Below are positions 25,557-32,536 of a DNA stretch of 64,000 nucleotides, piece after piece. Both the position numbers and the translations under genes were made by a program. How positions within the stretch are numbered: position 1 is the first letter of the stretch; each line of letters begins with the position of its first letter. The stretch lies in the NCBI GenBank assembly GCA_052266715.1, contig JBQPRB010000003.1. One strand, 5' to 3'. The DNA is from Jeotgalibaca sp052266715 (GTDB lineage Bacteria; Bacillota; Bacilli; Lactobacillales; Aerococcaceae). Under the pieces are notes generated by a model. That model was not told where the DNA came from and did no database searches. It worked only from the letters and a program-made list of their open reading frames with translations.

Positions 25557-25901
25557 ATGGAAACAAAGGAAAGAAAAATATTTGAATCCGTTCCGGGAAA
25601 ACAAGTCACCATTGCGCATATCATTGCCAATCCTGATAAACGTATCTTTGACAAATTGGGATTACAAAATGAGTATTACCAGGCAATTGGTATCATGACC
25701 ATTACGCCAAGCGAAGTGGCCGTAATTGCCGTGGACATGGCTAAAAAACAAGGGCCGATAAAAATTGGTTTTGTTGATCGCTTCAGTGGCTCAGTTTTTA
25801 TTTTGGGAGACATTGCCGCTGTTGAAGGAGCAATGATAGAAACAACATCATTTCTTGAGAGGATGATGGGATTTAGTGTACCTAAAATTACGAAAACATA
25901 A
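25557..25901 (+). CDS. eutS: Ethanolamine utilization microcompartment shell protein EutS
   Basis: A 114-residue BMC-domain protein of the circularly permuted EutS type: KQVTIAHIIANPDKRIFDKLGL at the start, then a BMC core with AIGIMTITPSEVAVIAVDMA and GFVDRFSGSVFILGDIAAVEGA. It would form bent hexamers in the bacterial microcompartment that holds ethanolamine breakdown. No other shell gene is in the window, so it depends on shell genes elsewhere or is a relic. GAGGGG lies upstream. It is followed 18 bp later by eutP. Confidence 0.9.
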   Translation: METKERKIFESVPGKQVTIAHIIANPDKRIFDKLGLQNEYYQAIGIMTITPSEVAVIAVDMAKKQGPIKIGFVDRFSGSVFILGDIAAVEGAMIETTSFLERMMGFSVPKITKT

Positions 25902-25919
25902 ATCGAACGGGGTCTTTAT

Positions 25920-26384
25920 ATGAAAAAGATAATGTATATCGGATCGATTGGGAGCGGAAAAACGACGCTTTGCCAAAGTATTTTAGGCGAAGAGCTGAAA
26001 TATAACAAGACGCAGGCAGTGGAGTTTTACCCCCAAATGATTGATACGCCAGGCGAATTCGTGCAGCATCGGCGTTTTTATAGTGCCTTACAGATGATGG
26101 CAGCCGAATCGGAAATTATCGGCTTGATCTCCAGCGCCATTGAACAGGAAATGATTTTTTCACCAAACTTTGCCCAGAACATGATGCGACCATGTATCGG
26201 GATTGTTACCAAGATTGATTTATGCGAGGACGAAAAACAAATACAGGATGCAGAGAAACGACTGCAACTAGCCGGAGTGGAAAAGATTTTTCGTGTTTCT
26301 GCCGTAACCGGCGAGGGCATGCCAGCATTAATAGATTATTTAAAAGGAGCAGATGTTCATGCAAATATACACTCGGACCGGTGA
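25920..26384 (+). CDS. eutP: Ethanolamine utilization protein EutP
   Basis: A 154-residue small P-loop protein. Walker A is GSIGSGKT (G8-T15); DTPGEF is the Walker B/G3 motif and TKIDL the G4 motif, as in Ras-like GTPases. EutP/PduV proteins associate with the microcompartment, and EutP has been reported to act as an acetate kinase. It overlaps the adenosyltransferase gene by 26 bp. Order eutS-eutP is that seen in enterococcal eut loci. Confidence 0.9.
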   Translation: MKKIMYIGSIGSGKTTLCQSILGEELKYNKTQAVEFYPQMIDTPGEFVQHRRFYSALQMMAAESEIIGLISSAIEQEMIFSPNFAQNMMRPCIGIVTKIDLCEDEKQIQDAEKRLQLAGVEKIFRVSAVTGEGMPALIDYLKGADVHANIHSDR

Positions 26385-26943
26385 TAAGGGTTACACGCGC
26401 ATTGTCGGGGGCATCCAATTAGCTAAAGACGAAGCACGGGTCATTGCCTATGGAACCGTGGATGAATTGAACAGTATCGTTGGAATCATTACCAGTCTGG
26501 ATGAAACGAAGCCACAACTTAGAGCGGAACTGATGCAAATTCAACAGTATCTGTTCGATTGTGGCAATGATTTGGCAACACCACATGGTAAAAATCCATA
26601 CAGGGTGACCAAAGATTTAACTTTTTGGCTAGAAAGTAGAATTGATGTATACGCGGATATCCCACCCGTAGTGGAGTCATTTATTTTACCAGGGGGGACA
26701 ACGCTTGCCAGCACGCTTCATTTTGCACGTACCGTGGCACGCCGGGCGGAAAGAGAAATCGTGACCTTCCAATGGACTAACGATATGAATGAGGAAGTCC
26801 TCAAATTTATCAACAGGTTATCGGATTATTTCTTTGCAATTGCGCGGGTTGTTAATGCGGATGCACAGATTAAAGACGTGCTATACGAACGCAGCGGTAA
26901 AGTCTTCCATACCGAAATAACTAAAAAAGATTTAAAAGATTAG
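26359..26943 (+). CDS. eutT: Cob(I)alamin adenosyltransferase (PduO/EutT type)
   Basis: A 194-residue ATP:cob(I)alamin adenosyltransferase of the PduO family, making the coenzyme B12 needed by ethanolamine ammonia-lyase. Motifs: IYTRTGDKGYTRIVGG (ATP loop), AYGTVDELNSIVG, and FILPGGTTLASTLHFARTVARRAERE. ATG 26359 gives 9 bases to GGAG; ATG 26353 is only 3 bases away from it. Sequence type is PduO-like although its place matches eutT in Gram-positive eut operons, so the symbol reflects role rather than exact family. Confidence 0.85.
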   Translation: MQIYTRTGDKGYTRIVGGIQLAKDEARVIAYGTVDELNSIVGIITSLDETKPQLRAELMQIQQYLFDCGNDLATPHGKNPYRVTKDLTFWLESRIDVYADIPPVVESFILPGGTTLASTLHFARTVARRAEREIVTFQWTNDMNEEVLKFINRLSDYFFAIARVVNADAQIKDVLYERSGKVFHTEITKKDLKD

Positions 26944-26969
26944 AAATGAAACCGTTTTATAAAAAACTA

Positions 26970-26998
26970 TTGACAATTATTTCTTTGAATAGTACATT
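26970..26998 (+). promoter_or_regulatory. Promoter of the ANTAR-controlled eutG leader
   Basis: TTGACA (26970-26975), 17-bp spacer, TACATT (26993-26998). Transcription would begin near 27005, only about five bases before the first ANTAR hairpin. Confidence 0.8.
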
Positions 26999-27009
26999 TA
27001 GAGGGTAGA

Positions 27010-27098
27010 GCACAAGGGCGTGCGAATTAAAAATACGAGCAACGAGGCCGTAAGTACACGAGTATCAATGATACTCCCGTTACTTGCGGCCTTTTTTT
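27010..27098 (+). promoter_or_regulatory. ANTAR dual-hairpin antitermination leader
   Basis: P1 is GCAC/GTGC with loop AAGGGC (27014-27019). P2 is TACG-A-GC with GCCGTA (one bulged A) and loop AACGAG (27041-27046). Both hexaloops have A1 and G4. A terminator stem, AGGCCGTAAGTA (27045-27056) with TACTTGCGGCCT (27081-27092) and seven Ts, shares 27045-27052 with P2, so the two folds exclude each other. This is the EutV antitermination design: EutV-P holds P1-P2 and lets transcription into eutG. The gene it served is now truncated. Confidence 0.85.
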
Positions 27099-27117
27099 GC
27101 GAGAAAGGAGGGTAATG

Positions 27118-27270
27118 ATGGAGAAAGTCAGATTTGGAACAACTTTATACATGGGTGATAATAGCTTGGAGCATTTAGCGGAATTTGAAAATGAACGACT
27201 ATTAATTGTTACAGATGGATTTATTGCTTCTTCTCAAATTCTGGAAACCGTATTGAATTATTTTTCATCC
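27118..27270 (+). pseudogene. eutG: eutG remnant: N-terminus of an iron-containing alcohol dehydrogenase
   Basis: About 50 residues from ATG 27118 (AAAGGAGGG 5 bases upstream) read MEKVRFGTTLYMGDNSLEHL, then LLIVTDGFIASSQILETVLN, the start of EutG-type class III alcohol dehydrogenases. Similarity then stops near 27260 and the frame runs on as unrelated sequence to 27402. The full enzyme is near 380-400 residues, so the nucleotide-binding motif and iron site are gone. The fragment still has its ANTAR leader and ribosome binding site. A deletion appears to have joined it to an unrelated gene tail. Confidence 0.75.
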
Positions 27271-27530
27271 ACGACAACATTCAAGCTAATTTGGGGGAAA
27301 TGGAAATGCTCCAGAAGGCAGCCGGTAATATTCCCGTCATTGGCAATGGGGGAATCAAAAATGAATGCCTGTTGGAAAAAATGCTCAACACTGTTCCATT
27401 AGCCTCCGTTGCAAGGCCACTCATCTTGAATCCGAATTTTCCATTTGATGGAAAAATGGAAAATGTCCCCGCAGGCCTGCAAAAAAGTATTGATAGTTCA
27501 CCTGAATGGTATTTCAACGAACCACAGTAA
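27256..27530 (+). pseudogene. C-terminal remnant of an old-yellow-enzyme-like flavin oxidoreductase
   Basis: In a different frame from the eutG remnant, sequence after about 27256 reads FIHDNIQANLGEMEMLQKAA, then IPVIGNGGIKN and ASVARPLILNPNF, the last barrel strands and phosphate-binding end of NADH:flavin oxidoreductases. It ends at TAA 27528-27530. No start codon with a ribosome binding site precedes it, and the FMN-binding N-terminal two thirds are missing. The exact junction with eutG lies around 27250-27275. Confidence 0.6.
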
Positions 27531-27561
27531 GGCCAGTGCGCCTATACTGCGGTTCGTTTTA
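27516..27561. terminator. Terminator between the pseudogene pair and ridA
   Basis: AACGAACCACAGTA pairs with TACTGCGGTTCGTT (one mismatch) and is followed by TTATTTATTTTT; it may serve both convergent units. Confidence 0.75.
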
Positions 27562-27663
27562 TTTATTTTTCTTACAGTGTCTGCACATCAATCCCGTTTA
27601 CCACCAAAAATTTTCAAAAAAAATACTGCCTCCGGATCAAATCATCCAAAAGCAGTATTATCT

Positions 27664-28050
27664 TTATTTAATCGGGCGTTTCGCCACGATTTCAATTTCG
27701 ACATCTGCACCAAGCGGCAATTCCAGAACAGCGACGCAAGTCCGGGCCGGGTATGGGGCCTCGAATTGCGTTTTATAAACTTCATTCATCGCCTCAAAAT
27801 GTTTCATTGAAGTCAGATACACATTCACTTTGACCACATCATCAGGTGTTAGATCCGCTTCAGCCATAACTGCCAACAAATTAGTAAAGCACTGCACAGT
27901 CTGAGCCGCAATATCATCACCCAATTCACGAGCATCAATCGCATTCTTGGCCGTTTGACCGGAAAAATAAACATACTCGCCAGCGTCGACCGCATGCGAA
28001 TAAGGACCCGACGCCATTACACTGTCTGCTGTATAAATTTTTCTAACCAT
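27664..28050 (-). CDS. ridA: RidA-family enamine/imine deaminase
   Basis: A 128-residue RidA (YjgF) protein, full length. It clears reactive 2-aminoacrylate-type enamines by hydrolysis. Marks: ASGPYSHAVDAGEYVYFSGQ, a KVNVYLTSMKHFEAMNEVY helix, and ARTCVAVLELPLGADVEIE with the conserved catalytic-site Arg (R105 region) and Glu. AGGAGG precedes the start. It stands alone on the minus strand. Confidence 0.9.
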   Translation of the reverse strand: MVRKIYTADSVMASGPYSHAVDAGEYVYFSGQTAKNAIDARELGDDIAAQTVQCFTNLLAVMAEADLTPDDVVKVNVYLTSMKHFEAMNEVYKTQFEAPYPARTCVAVLELPLGADVEIEIVAKRPIK

Positions 28051-28216
28051 ATCTGAAACCTCCTATTAAGTCTTTGATACCATTCATTCTAGCGAAGTAC
28101 CTCCCTATATACAAATAATCATCGCCGAAAAACCAACCTATTGAATTTATGCTTTTACTTTTGGCAACAAAATCTCTATAATATTTCTTAATATACATTT
28201 GAAAGGCAGTGTAATC

Positions 28217-29224
28217 ATGGAAAAATCAATCATCGAACAACTCCCGAAAGTGGAACTACATTGCCACCTTGATGGCTCCGTGCCACTACCAACTTTGCGT
28301 AAATTCGCAACCGAGGCAGGCTACCAACCCGGCGAAATCGAAAAGGCCATAGCACCGGATAAATGCCTCAACCTGCAAGACTATCTCGACAGCTTTGACG
28401 CAATCCTGCCACTTCTCCAGACTGCCCAAAACCTGGAAGAGGCCACTTACGCAACCATTGAAGCCGTCGCCAACGACAATGTGAAATATATCGAACTACG
28501 TTTCGCACCGCGACTGCATACACGAGAAGGGCTGACCCTTCATGAAGTACTGGATGCCGTTATCCGCGGACTCGAAGCCGCAACCGACGTATTCCCGGTC
28601 AAAGTCAACCTCCTAATCAGCGCCATGCGCCACCATTCCAACGCGGACAACTTGGCACTTGTCGAGCAAATCAAAACCTACCACAATCCTTACGTCGTCG
28701 GTTTCGATTTCGCCGGAGATGAAAAAGAGGGCGCCAACCAGCACATAAAACCAGTCGTGGATGCGGCCAAACAAGCCAATCTTCAAATCACGCTCCATTC
28801 CGGTGAGTGTAACTGCCCGCATAACGTCGTGGATGCAATCCACCTCGGTGCAACCCGAATCGGCCACGGCGTCGCAGTCAGAAACGACAAAAAAGCCCGC
28901 GACCTTTGCCGCGAGCGTAATATTTTATTGGAGGTGGCTCCAACCAGCAACGTCCAGACCAATGCAATCGCGTCCCTGGATGACCATCCCTTGCGCCTGT
29001 TCCTGGACGAAAACGTTCCGTGTTGCGTCAATACCGACAACCGAACCGTCTCAAACACAACCCTCAGCCGCGAATACCAACTCATGGCTGAAAATTGCGC
29101 CTTGACCTATGGCGAAATGAAGAAATTAAACGTAGCAGCTATCCGCCACTCATTCGCAAGCGCGGAAGTAAAACAAACGATTCAAAAACAACTTGAAAAT
29201 TCTTACGCTCCCTATCTGGACTAA
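28217..29224 (+). CDS. add: Adenosine deaminase
   Basis: A 335-residue metal-dependent deaminase converting adenosine to inosine. Metal and catalytic motifs: H15 and H17 in ELHCHLDGS, ITLHSGE, RIGHGVAV, and VNTDNRTVSNTTLS with the final metal Asp. Length is normal for bacterial enzymes. ATG 28217 is preferred over the TTG at 28199; GAAAGG lies upstream. Neighbouring ridA is divergent. The gene ends 55 bp before a tRNA gene. Confidence 0.9.
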   Translation: MEKSIIEQLPKVELHCHLDGSVPLPTLRKFATEAGYQPGEIEKAIAPDKCLNLQDYLDSFDAILPLLQTAQNLEEATYATIEAVANDNVKYIELRFAPRLHTREGLTLHEVLDAVIRGLEAATDVFPVKVNLLISAMRHHSNADNLALVEQIKTYHNPYVVGFDFAGDEKEGANQHIKPVVDAAKQANLQITLHSGECNCPHNVVDAIHLGATRIGHGVAVRNDKKARDLCRERNILLEVAPTSNVQTNAIASLDDHPLRLFLDENVPCCVNTDNRTVSNTTLSREYQLMAENCALTYGEMKKLNVAAIRHSFASAEVKQTIQKQLENSYAPYLD

Positions 29225-29279
29225 GAAAAATCTTGTGCTATAATTATCTTTAGCGTTACCAATGACGCTAAAGAATCCC

Positions 29280-29350
29280 GGGCGATTAGTATAGCGGGAG
29301 TACGCTAGCATGGCATGCTAGTAGCACGAGTTCGATTCTCGTATCGTCCA
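29280..29350 (+). tRNA. tRNA-Ala (anticodon GGC)
   Basis: A 71-base cloverleaf. Acceptor GGGCGAT/ATCGTCC contains the G3-U70 pair that marks alanine tRNAs; D-stem GTAT/GTAC; anticodon stem CTAGC/GCTAG with loop ATGGCAT, anticodon GGC; variable loop TAGC; T-stem ACGAG/CTCGT with loop TTCGATT; discriminator A. CCA is not encoded. The D-arm is short (7-base loop), unlike the common alanine tRNA with GAGC in the D-stem. It is single, with its own terminator. Confidence 0.9.
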
Positions 29351-29355
29351 TCCAT

Positions 29356-29393
29356 AAAAAAGGGCCTACTTCATAACGAAGTGGGTCCTTTTT
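29356..29393 (+). terminator. Terminator after tRNA-Ala
   Basis: AAAAAGGGCCTACTTC pairs with GAAGTGGGTCCTTTTT over ATAAC (G-T pairs), ending in Ts. The first half-site of the repeat array begins next to it. Confidence 0.85.
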
Positions 29394-29531
29394 CGCAAAG
29401 GTCTTCTCAAATTCAACAACCTTTGCACTCTGAACCAACTATTAACGCAAAGGTTCGTTAATAAACGCCTACCTTTGCCGGCAAAATACAAAATCTACGC
29501 AAAGGTCTTCAAAACTTACTCGACCTTTGCG
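29394..29531. repeat. Inverted half-site array, GCAAAGGT type, exact 52-bp pitch, at the 3' end of NERD gene 2
   Basis: CGCAAAGGT begins at 29394, 29446 and 29498; its complement ACCTTTGC begins at 29419, 29471 and 29523. Each step is exactly 25 or 27 bp and the unit is exactly 52 bp. Sequences between half-sites (16 and 19 bases) are not conserved. The third unit runs into the last codons of NERD gene 2 (residues TQRSS). Array geometry matches that after NERD gene 1, with different words. Confidence 0.75.
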
Positions 29532-30372
29532 TAATGAACGTATGAATCATTCTTTTTGAAACTAACCCCTCACACCAAAGATACAAATCACGCTGTGGGT
29601 AAAGAGAATTACCGAATAAAGTATCCAGCTCAGCTTTAGCCCGCACCAGTCCATCCTTTTTAAGCTCATAAAAATTACACCTGGAACAATACAGTTTAAC
29701 CAAATCGAAACCCATCATTTTCCCACGACAGTCAGGGCACATCATGCCACTCGAAACGCTCGCCCGAGAATAGGGCACTTCTTTCTGATAAGGATTAACC
29801 GCCACATGATATTTTAAAAGCCTCTCCGCCAATCGTCTATCCCACTGGGACCAGCCACCACGCCAACAAATATCCCTATAGTATTCCGGAATCTGATGCA
29901 CAAACAAAATGGGAGCGTCTCTTTGGATGCCATAAACAACAATTTTGGGATTCATAAAAACAAGCCTGGCCTCAACTTCCAACTCAATCCCCATACTTCG
30001 TACCACATTTTCCAAAATCAATTTAGAACGCTTGAGTTGAGCCAATGGGCAGGCAGCCAGTCCAATAAAATCCCCATCCTTTATATCGAAAGAACCTTCC
30101 CAATTCTTTATCTCCAAAAGATAAACCTTTCCATCAGAAATAAATAAAGAATCAATCTGGCAAGTCCGGCCACCGCTTACCAAAAGCAAATCATGCAACC
30201 GCATCACATATTCATCCATGTCATCAGCCATACCATCATTCAAACATTCTCCCCTATAGCCAATCAACAAAGACTTATAAAGGCGCTCCTGTTCAGACGT
30301 AAAAGCCATCCGGCCACGCAGAGCTTCTAACTTCTGTAGCTCAATCGGTTTCTCACGAACTTTCATTAACAT
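29509..30372 (-). CDS. NERD-domain protein with C-terminal zinc ribbon (paralogue 2)
   Basis: A 287-residue paralogue of the 23185 product, sharing order and motifs: GEC, CQIDSLFI, LEIKNW (ExK), SACPLAQLKRS-type helix (AACPLAQLKRSK), cysteine pairs CPDC and CSRC, and a KRMIHTFI tail. Nuclease-fold residues appear intact. ATG 30372 is chosen because GGGGG is 7 bases upstream and the paralogue begins the same way (MLMK); the open frame extends back to 30459 through the promoter box. The C-terminus is partly encoded by a repeat half-site. The role is unknown. Confidence 0.8.
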   Translation of the reverse strand: MLMKVREKPIELQKLEALRGRMAFTSEQERLYKSLLIGYRGECLNDGMADDMDEYVMRLHDLLLVSGGRTCQIDSLFISDGKVYLLEIKNWEGSFDIKDGDFIGLAACPLAQLKRSKLILENVVRSMGIELEVEARLVFMNPKIVVYGIQRDAPILFVHQIPEYYRDICWRGGWSQWDRRLAERLLKYHVAVNPYQKEVPYSRASVSSGMMCPDCRGKMMGFDLVKLYCSRCNFYELKKDGLVRAKAELDTLFGNSLYPQRDLYLWCEGLVSKRMIHTFITQRSSKF

Positions 30373-30384
30373 ATACATTCCCCC

Positions 30385-30399
30385 TACATATATATAAGC
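30385..30399 (-). promoter_or_regulatory. Conserved AT-rich promoter box of NERD gene 2
   Basis: GCTTATATATATGTA on the minus strand, identical in sequence and in distance to the box of NERD gene 1; the two genes are probably expressed together. Confidence 0.55.
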
Positions 30400-30499
30400 G
30401 AAAATTCGCAAAAACAATTTTTTTCCTTCAAAATCATTCTGGCTCTGCACAAAATCCACAACTATACTATAATGATTGTAACCGCATTACAAACAAGGA

Positions 30500-31864
30500 G
30501 TGATTATAATCAAACCCAACTACAAACAAACCAAACAGCCACTTCGCGACAATCCAGGCATCCAAACCGAACTAACCGACGCAACCATCCAAGAACGCAA
30601 AACGAAAGTCCTGAACCTTATGAAACAAAACCAACTCTCGTCACTCATCATCTACGCCGACAAAGAGCACGGCGCCAACTTCGAGTACCTGGTTGGCTTC
30701 ATTCCACGCTTTGAAGAGGCCATCCAGATCCTGAACGTCGACGGTTCCAGCATTTTAATCTTGGGAAATGAAAACCATAACAAAGCAAAATATGCACGGA
30801 TTCCGTCTGAAAGCTTCAAATGTTCGATGTTCTCACTTCCCAACCAACCAATGGCCAGCGGGGACGAACTGAAAAATATCATTAGCGAAGCGGCTATCGA
30901 CACCAGTCAAAAAGTAGGGCTGGTAGGGTGGAAGCTCATCCCGGGAATCGATATACCGAACTTTATCGTGGAAGCCATCAAAACCCGTACCACAAATCTG
31001 GTGGACGCAACAGGCTTGATGATTGACCCGGCTTACGGCGCGCGCACGACCAATAACGCCAACGAAATTGCCCACTACGAATACGGGGCTTCACTGGCTT
31101 CAGACGGCGTCCTGAACGCCCTGAACAATTTGGAAGTAGGTAAATCCGAACTCGAAATCGGCGCACATCTGCACCAACACGGCCAATATAATACCGTCGT
31201 ATCCATAGCCGCATTCGGCGAACGTTTTGTGAATGCCAATATTTACCCGACCCACAAAAAACTGGAGCAGGGTGATAAAGTAGCCCTGACAACTGCCTAC
31301 AAAGGCGGCCTTTCCAGTCGAGCAGGGTATGCCGTCGAAACCAGAGAAGAACTCGAACAAGTAGACCCAGGTTATCTGGAAAACGTGGTTTATCCTTATT
31401 TCACAGCTTATAACTATTGGCTCCAAAATGTGAAACCAGGCGTTCACGCCGGCGAATTCTACGCCAATTTTGAAGCCCAATACCCACAAAGAACTTATGG
31501 ATGGGAACTTTGTCCCGGGCACCTGGTGGCCGATGAAGAATGGCTATCATCGCCATTTTTCAAAGGTTCAAACGCTACCGTTGCGTCTGGCATGCTGTTC
31601 CAGGTCGATTTTATCCCGAGCCAAAAGCAATACAAACAGGGTGTTTCCGCTGAGAGCACGGTCGCAATCGCCGACACGGAACTCCAAAATGAAATCAAAG
31701 CATCTTACCCTGAGCTTTGGACCCGAATCCAAAATCGCAGAGCCTATCTAAAACAGGAACTAAATATCGATTTACCAGACGAGATTCTGCCTTTAGCTAG
31801 TACACTGGGCTATATCAGACCCTTCATGCTGAACAAAGATATCAGTCTCTATCTCGAAAACTAA
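30500..31864 (+). CDS. M24-like (creatinase-fold) protein lacking metal ligands
   Basis: About 452 residues. An N-terminal creatinase-type domain (ERKTKVLNLMKQNQLSSLI, VGFIPRFEEAI) is followed by an M24-fold domain (NANEIAHYEYGASLASDG, VKPGVHAGEFYANFE). Where metallo-aminopeptidases have the two metal Asp residues (VxxDxG...DxTRT) this protein has VALTTAYKGGLSSRAGYAVETR, so it is probably not a metallopeptidase. Start is unclear: AAGGAG at 30495-30500 touches GTG 30500, and the codon at the proper distance is ATC 30509. TATAAT at about 30468 is a likely -10. No operon partner. Confidence 0.7.
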   Translation: MIIIKPNYKQTKQPLRDNPGIQTELTDATIQERKTKVLNLMKQNQLSSLIIYADKEHGANFEYLVGFIPRFEEAIQILNVDGSSILILGNENHNKAKYARIPSESFKCSMFSLPNQPMASGDELKNIISEAAIDTSQKVGLVGWKLIPGIDIPNFIVEAIKTRTTNLVDATGLMIDPAYGARTTNNANEIAHYEYGASLASDGVLNALNNLEVGKSELEIGAHLHQHGQYNTVVSIAAFGERFVNANIYPTHKKLEQGDKVALTTAYKGGLSSRAGYAVETREELEQVDPGYLENVVYPYFTAYNYWLQNVKPGVHAGEFYANFEAQYPQRTYGWELCPGHLVADEEWLSSPFFKGSNATVASGMLFQVDFIPSQKQYKQGVSAESTVAIADTELQNEIKASYPELWTRIQNRRAYLKQELNIDLPDEILPLASTLGYIRPFMLNKDISLYLEN

Positions 31865-31870
31865 CAAAAA

Positions 31871-31959
31871 TCGGAAGAACAAACAACAAAGGCAACTTCT
31901 CCTGCCGACTTTTAAAAAAACTCGGCAGTAAATTTACCCATTCTAAAATCTCTTTCCGA
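31871..31959. repeat. Inverted half-site array, TCGG(C/A)A type, 51-bp pitch
   Basis: TCGGAA 31871 (+), TGCCGA 31903 (-), TCGGCA 31922 (+), TTCCGA 31954 (-): steps 32, 19, 32. The inner pair forms a hairpin CTGCCGA/TCGGCAG with an A/T-rich loop; the outer pair closes it. This is a one-hairpin version of the element at 39175. Confidence 0.65.
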
Positions 31960-31965
31960 GTTTGC

Positions 31966-31995
31966 AAAGAGTCTCTGCAAAGGGACTCTTTTTTT
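31966..31995 (+). terminator. Terminator after the repeat array
   Basis: AAAGAGTC pairs with GACTCTTT and runs into a T tract; probably ends transcription from the M24-like gene. Confidence 0.75.
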
Positions 31996-32044
31996 CATGA
32001 ATTATGCTAAAATTTAAACAAACGCTACTAGGAGGAACAACCCT

Positions 32045-32536
32045 TTGGAATATCCCTTATTACCAAAACAAATGCCGGCAACAATCAAGTCTGTCTGGCG
32101 CAAAACCACAATTCTTCTCGCACTTATTTTCATAATCATCGGATTAGCCGTTACAGCTCTTCTCGCCTATCTGGACGTCTTCACCAACCCATGGATTATC
32201 GCGCTCAGTATTTATTTCGGTATCACGATACTCACGACCCTAATCGCGATAGCACTGATTCCATATCGTTATCATTTCTACCGCTTCGAAGTGACACCCG
32301 AGGACCTGGCTTTCCAAAAAGGCTACTTTTTCCGCTCAATCACCTACGTGCCGATGAACCGCATCCAGCACGTCGAAACCGAGCAAGGACCGTTCCTGCG
32401 CAAAGAAAACCTGATGGAAATCGTCATCCATACCGCAGCGACCAGCCACCGCATTGCCGGCCTCGATATGTCCGAAGCCCTGAATCTGCGCGAACAAATC
32501 ATTGCACTCGTAAAGGTGGCGAAAGAGGATGTCTAA
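32045..32536 (+). CDS. PH-domain (bPH2) membrane protein, YdbS-like
   Basis: A 163-residue protein with two membrane helices (about residues 20-45 and 50-75) and one bacterial PH domain: FEVTPEDLAFQKGYFFRSITYVPMNRIQHVETEQGP. It is like Bacillus YdbS, always paired with a YdbT-type gene. The start is TTG 32045 with AGGAGG about 10 bases upstream. It overlaps the next gene by 8 bp. The function of the pair is not established; a link to resistance against antimicrobial compounds has been noted for YdbST. Confidence 0.8.
   Translation: MEYPLLPKQMPATIKSVWRKTTILLALIFIIIGLAVTALLAYLDVFTNPWIIALSIYFGITILTTLIAIALIPYRYHFYRFEVTPEDLAFQKGYFFRSITYVPMNRIQHVETEQGPFLRKENLMEIVIHTAATSHRIAGLDMSEALNLREQIIALVKVAKEDV

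Noticed and set aside
29356..29393. T-box or other riboswitch after the tRNA
   Set aside because: Only a simple terminator hairpin is present; no T-box motif or downstream same-strand gene.
29394..29531. Possible CRISPR array (short repeats with non-repeating spacers)
   Set aside because: Repeats are only 8-9 bp, alternate in orientation and have 16-19 base gaps; no cas genes are near. It fits the inverted half-site family better.
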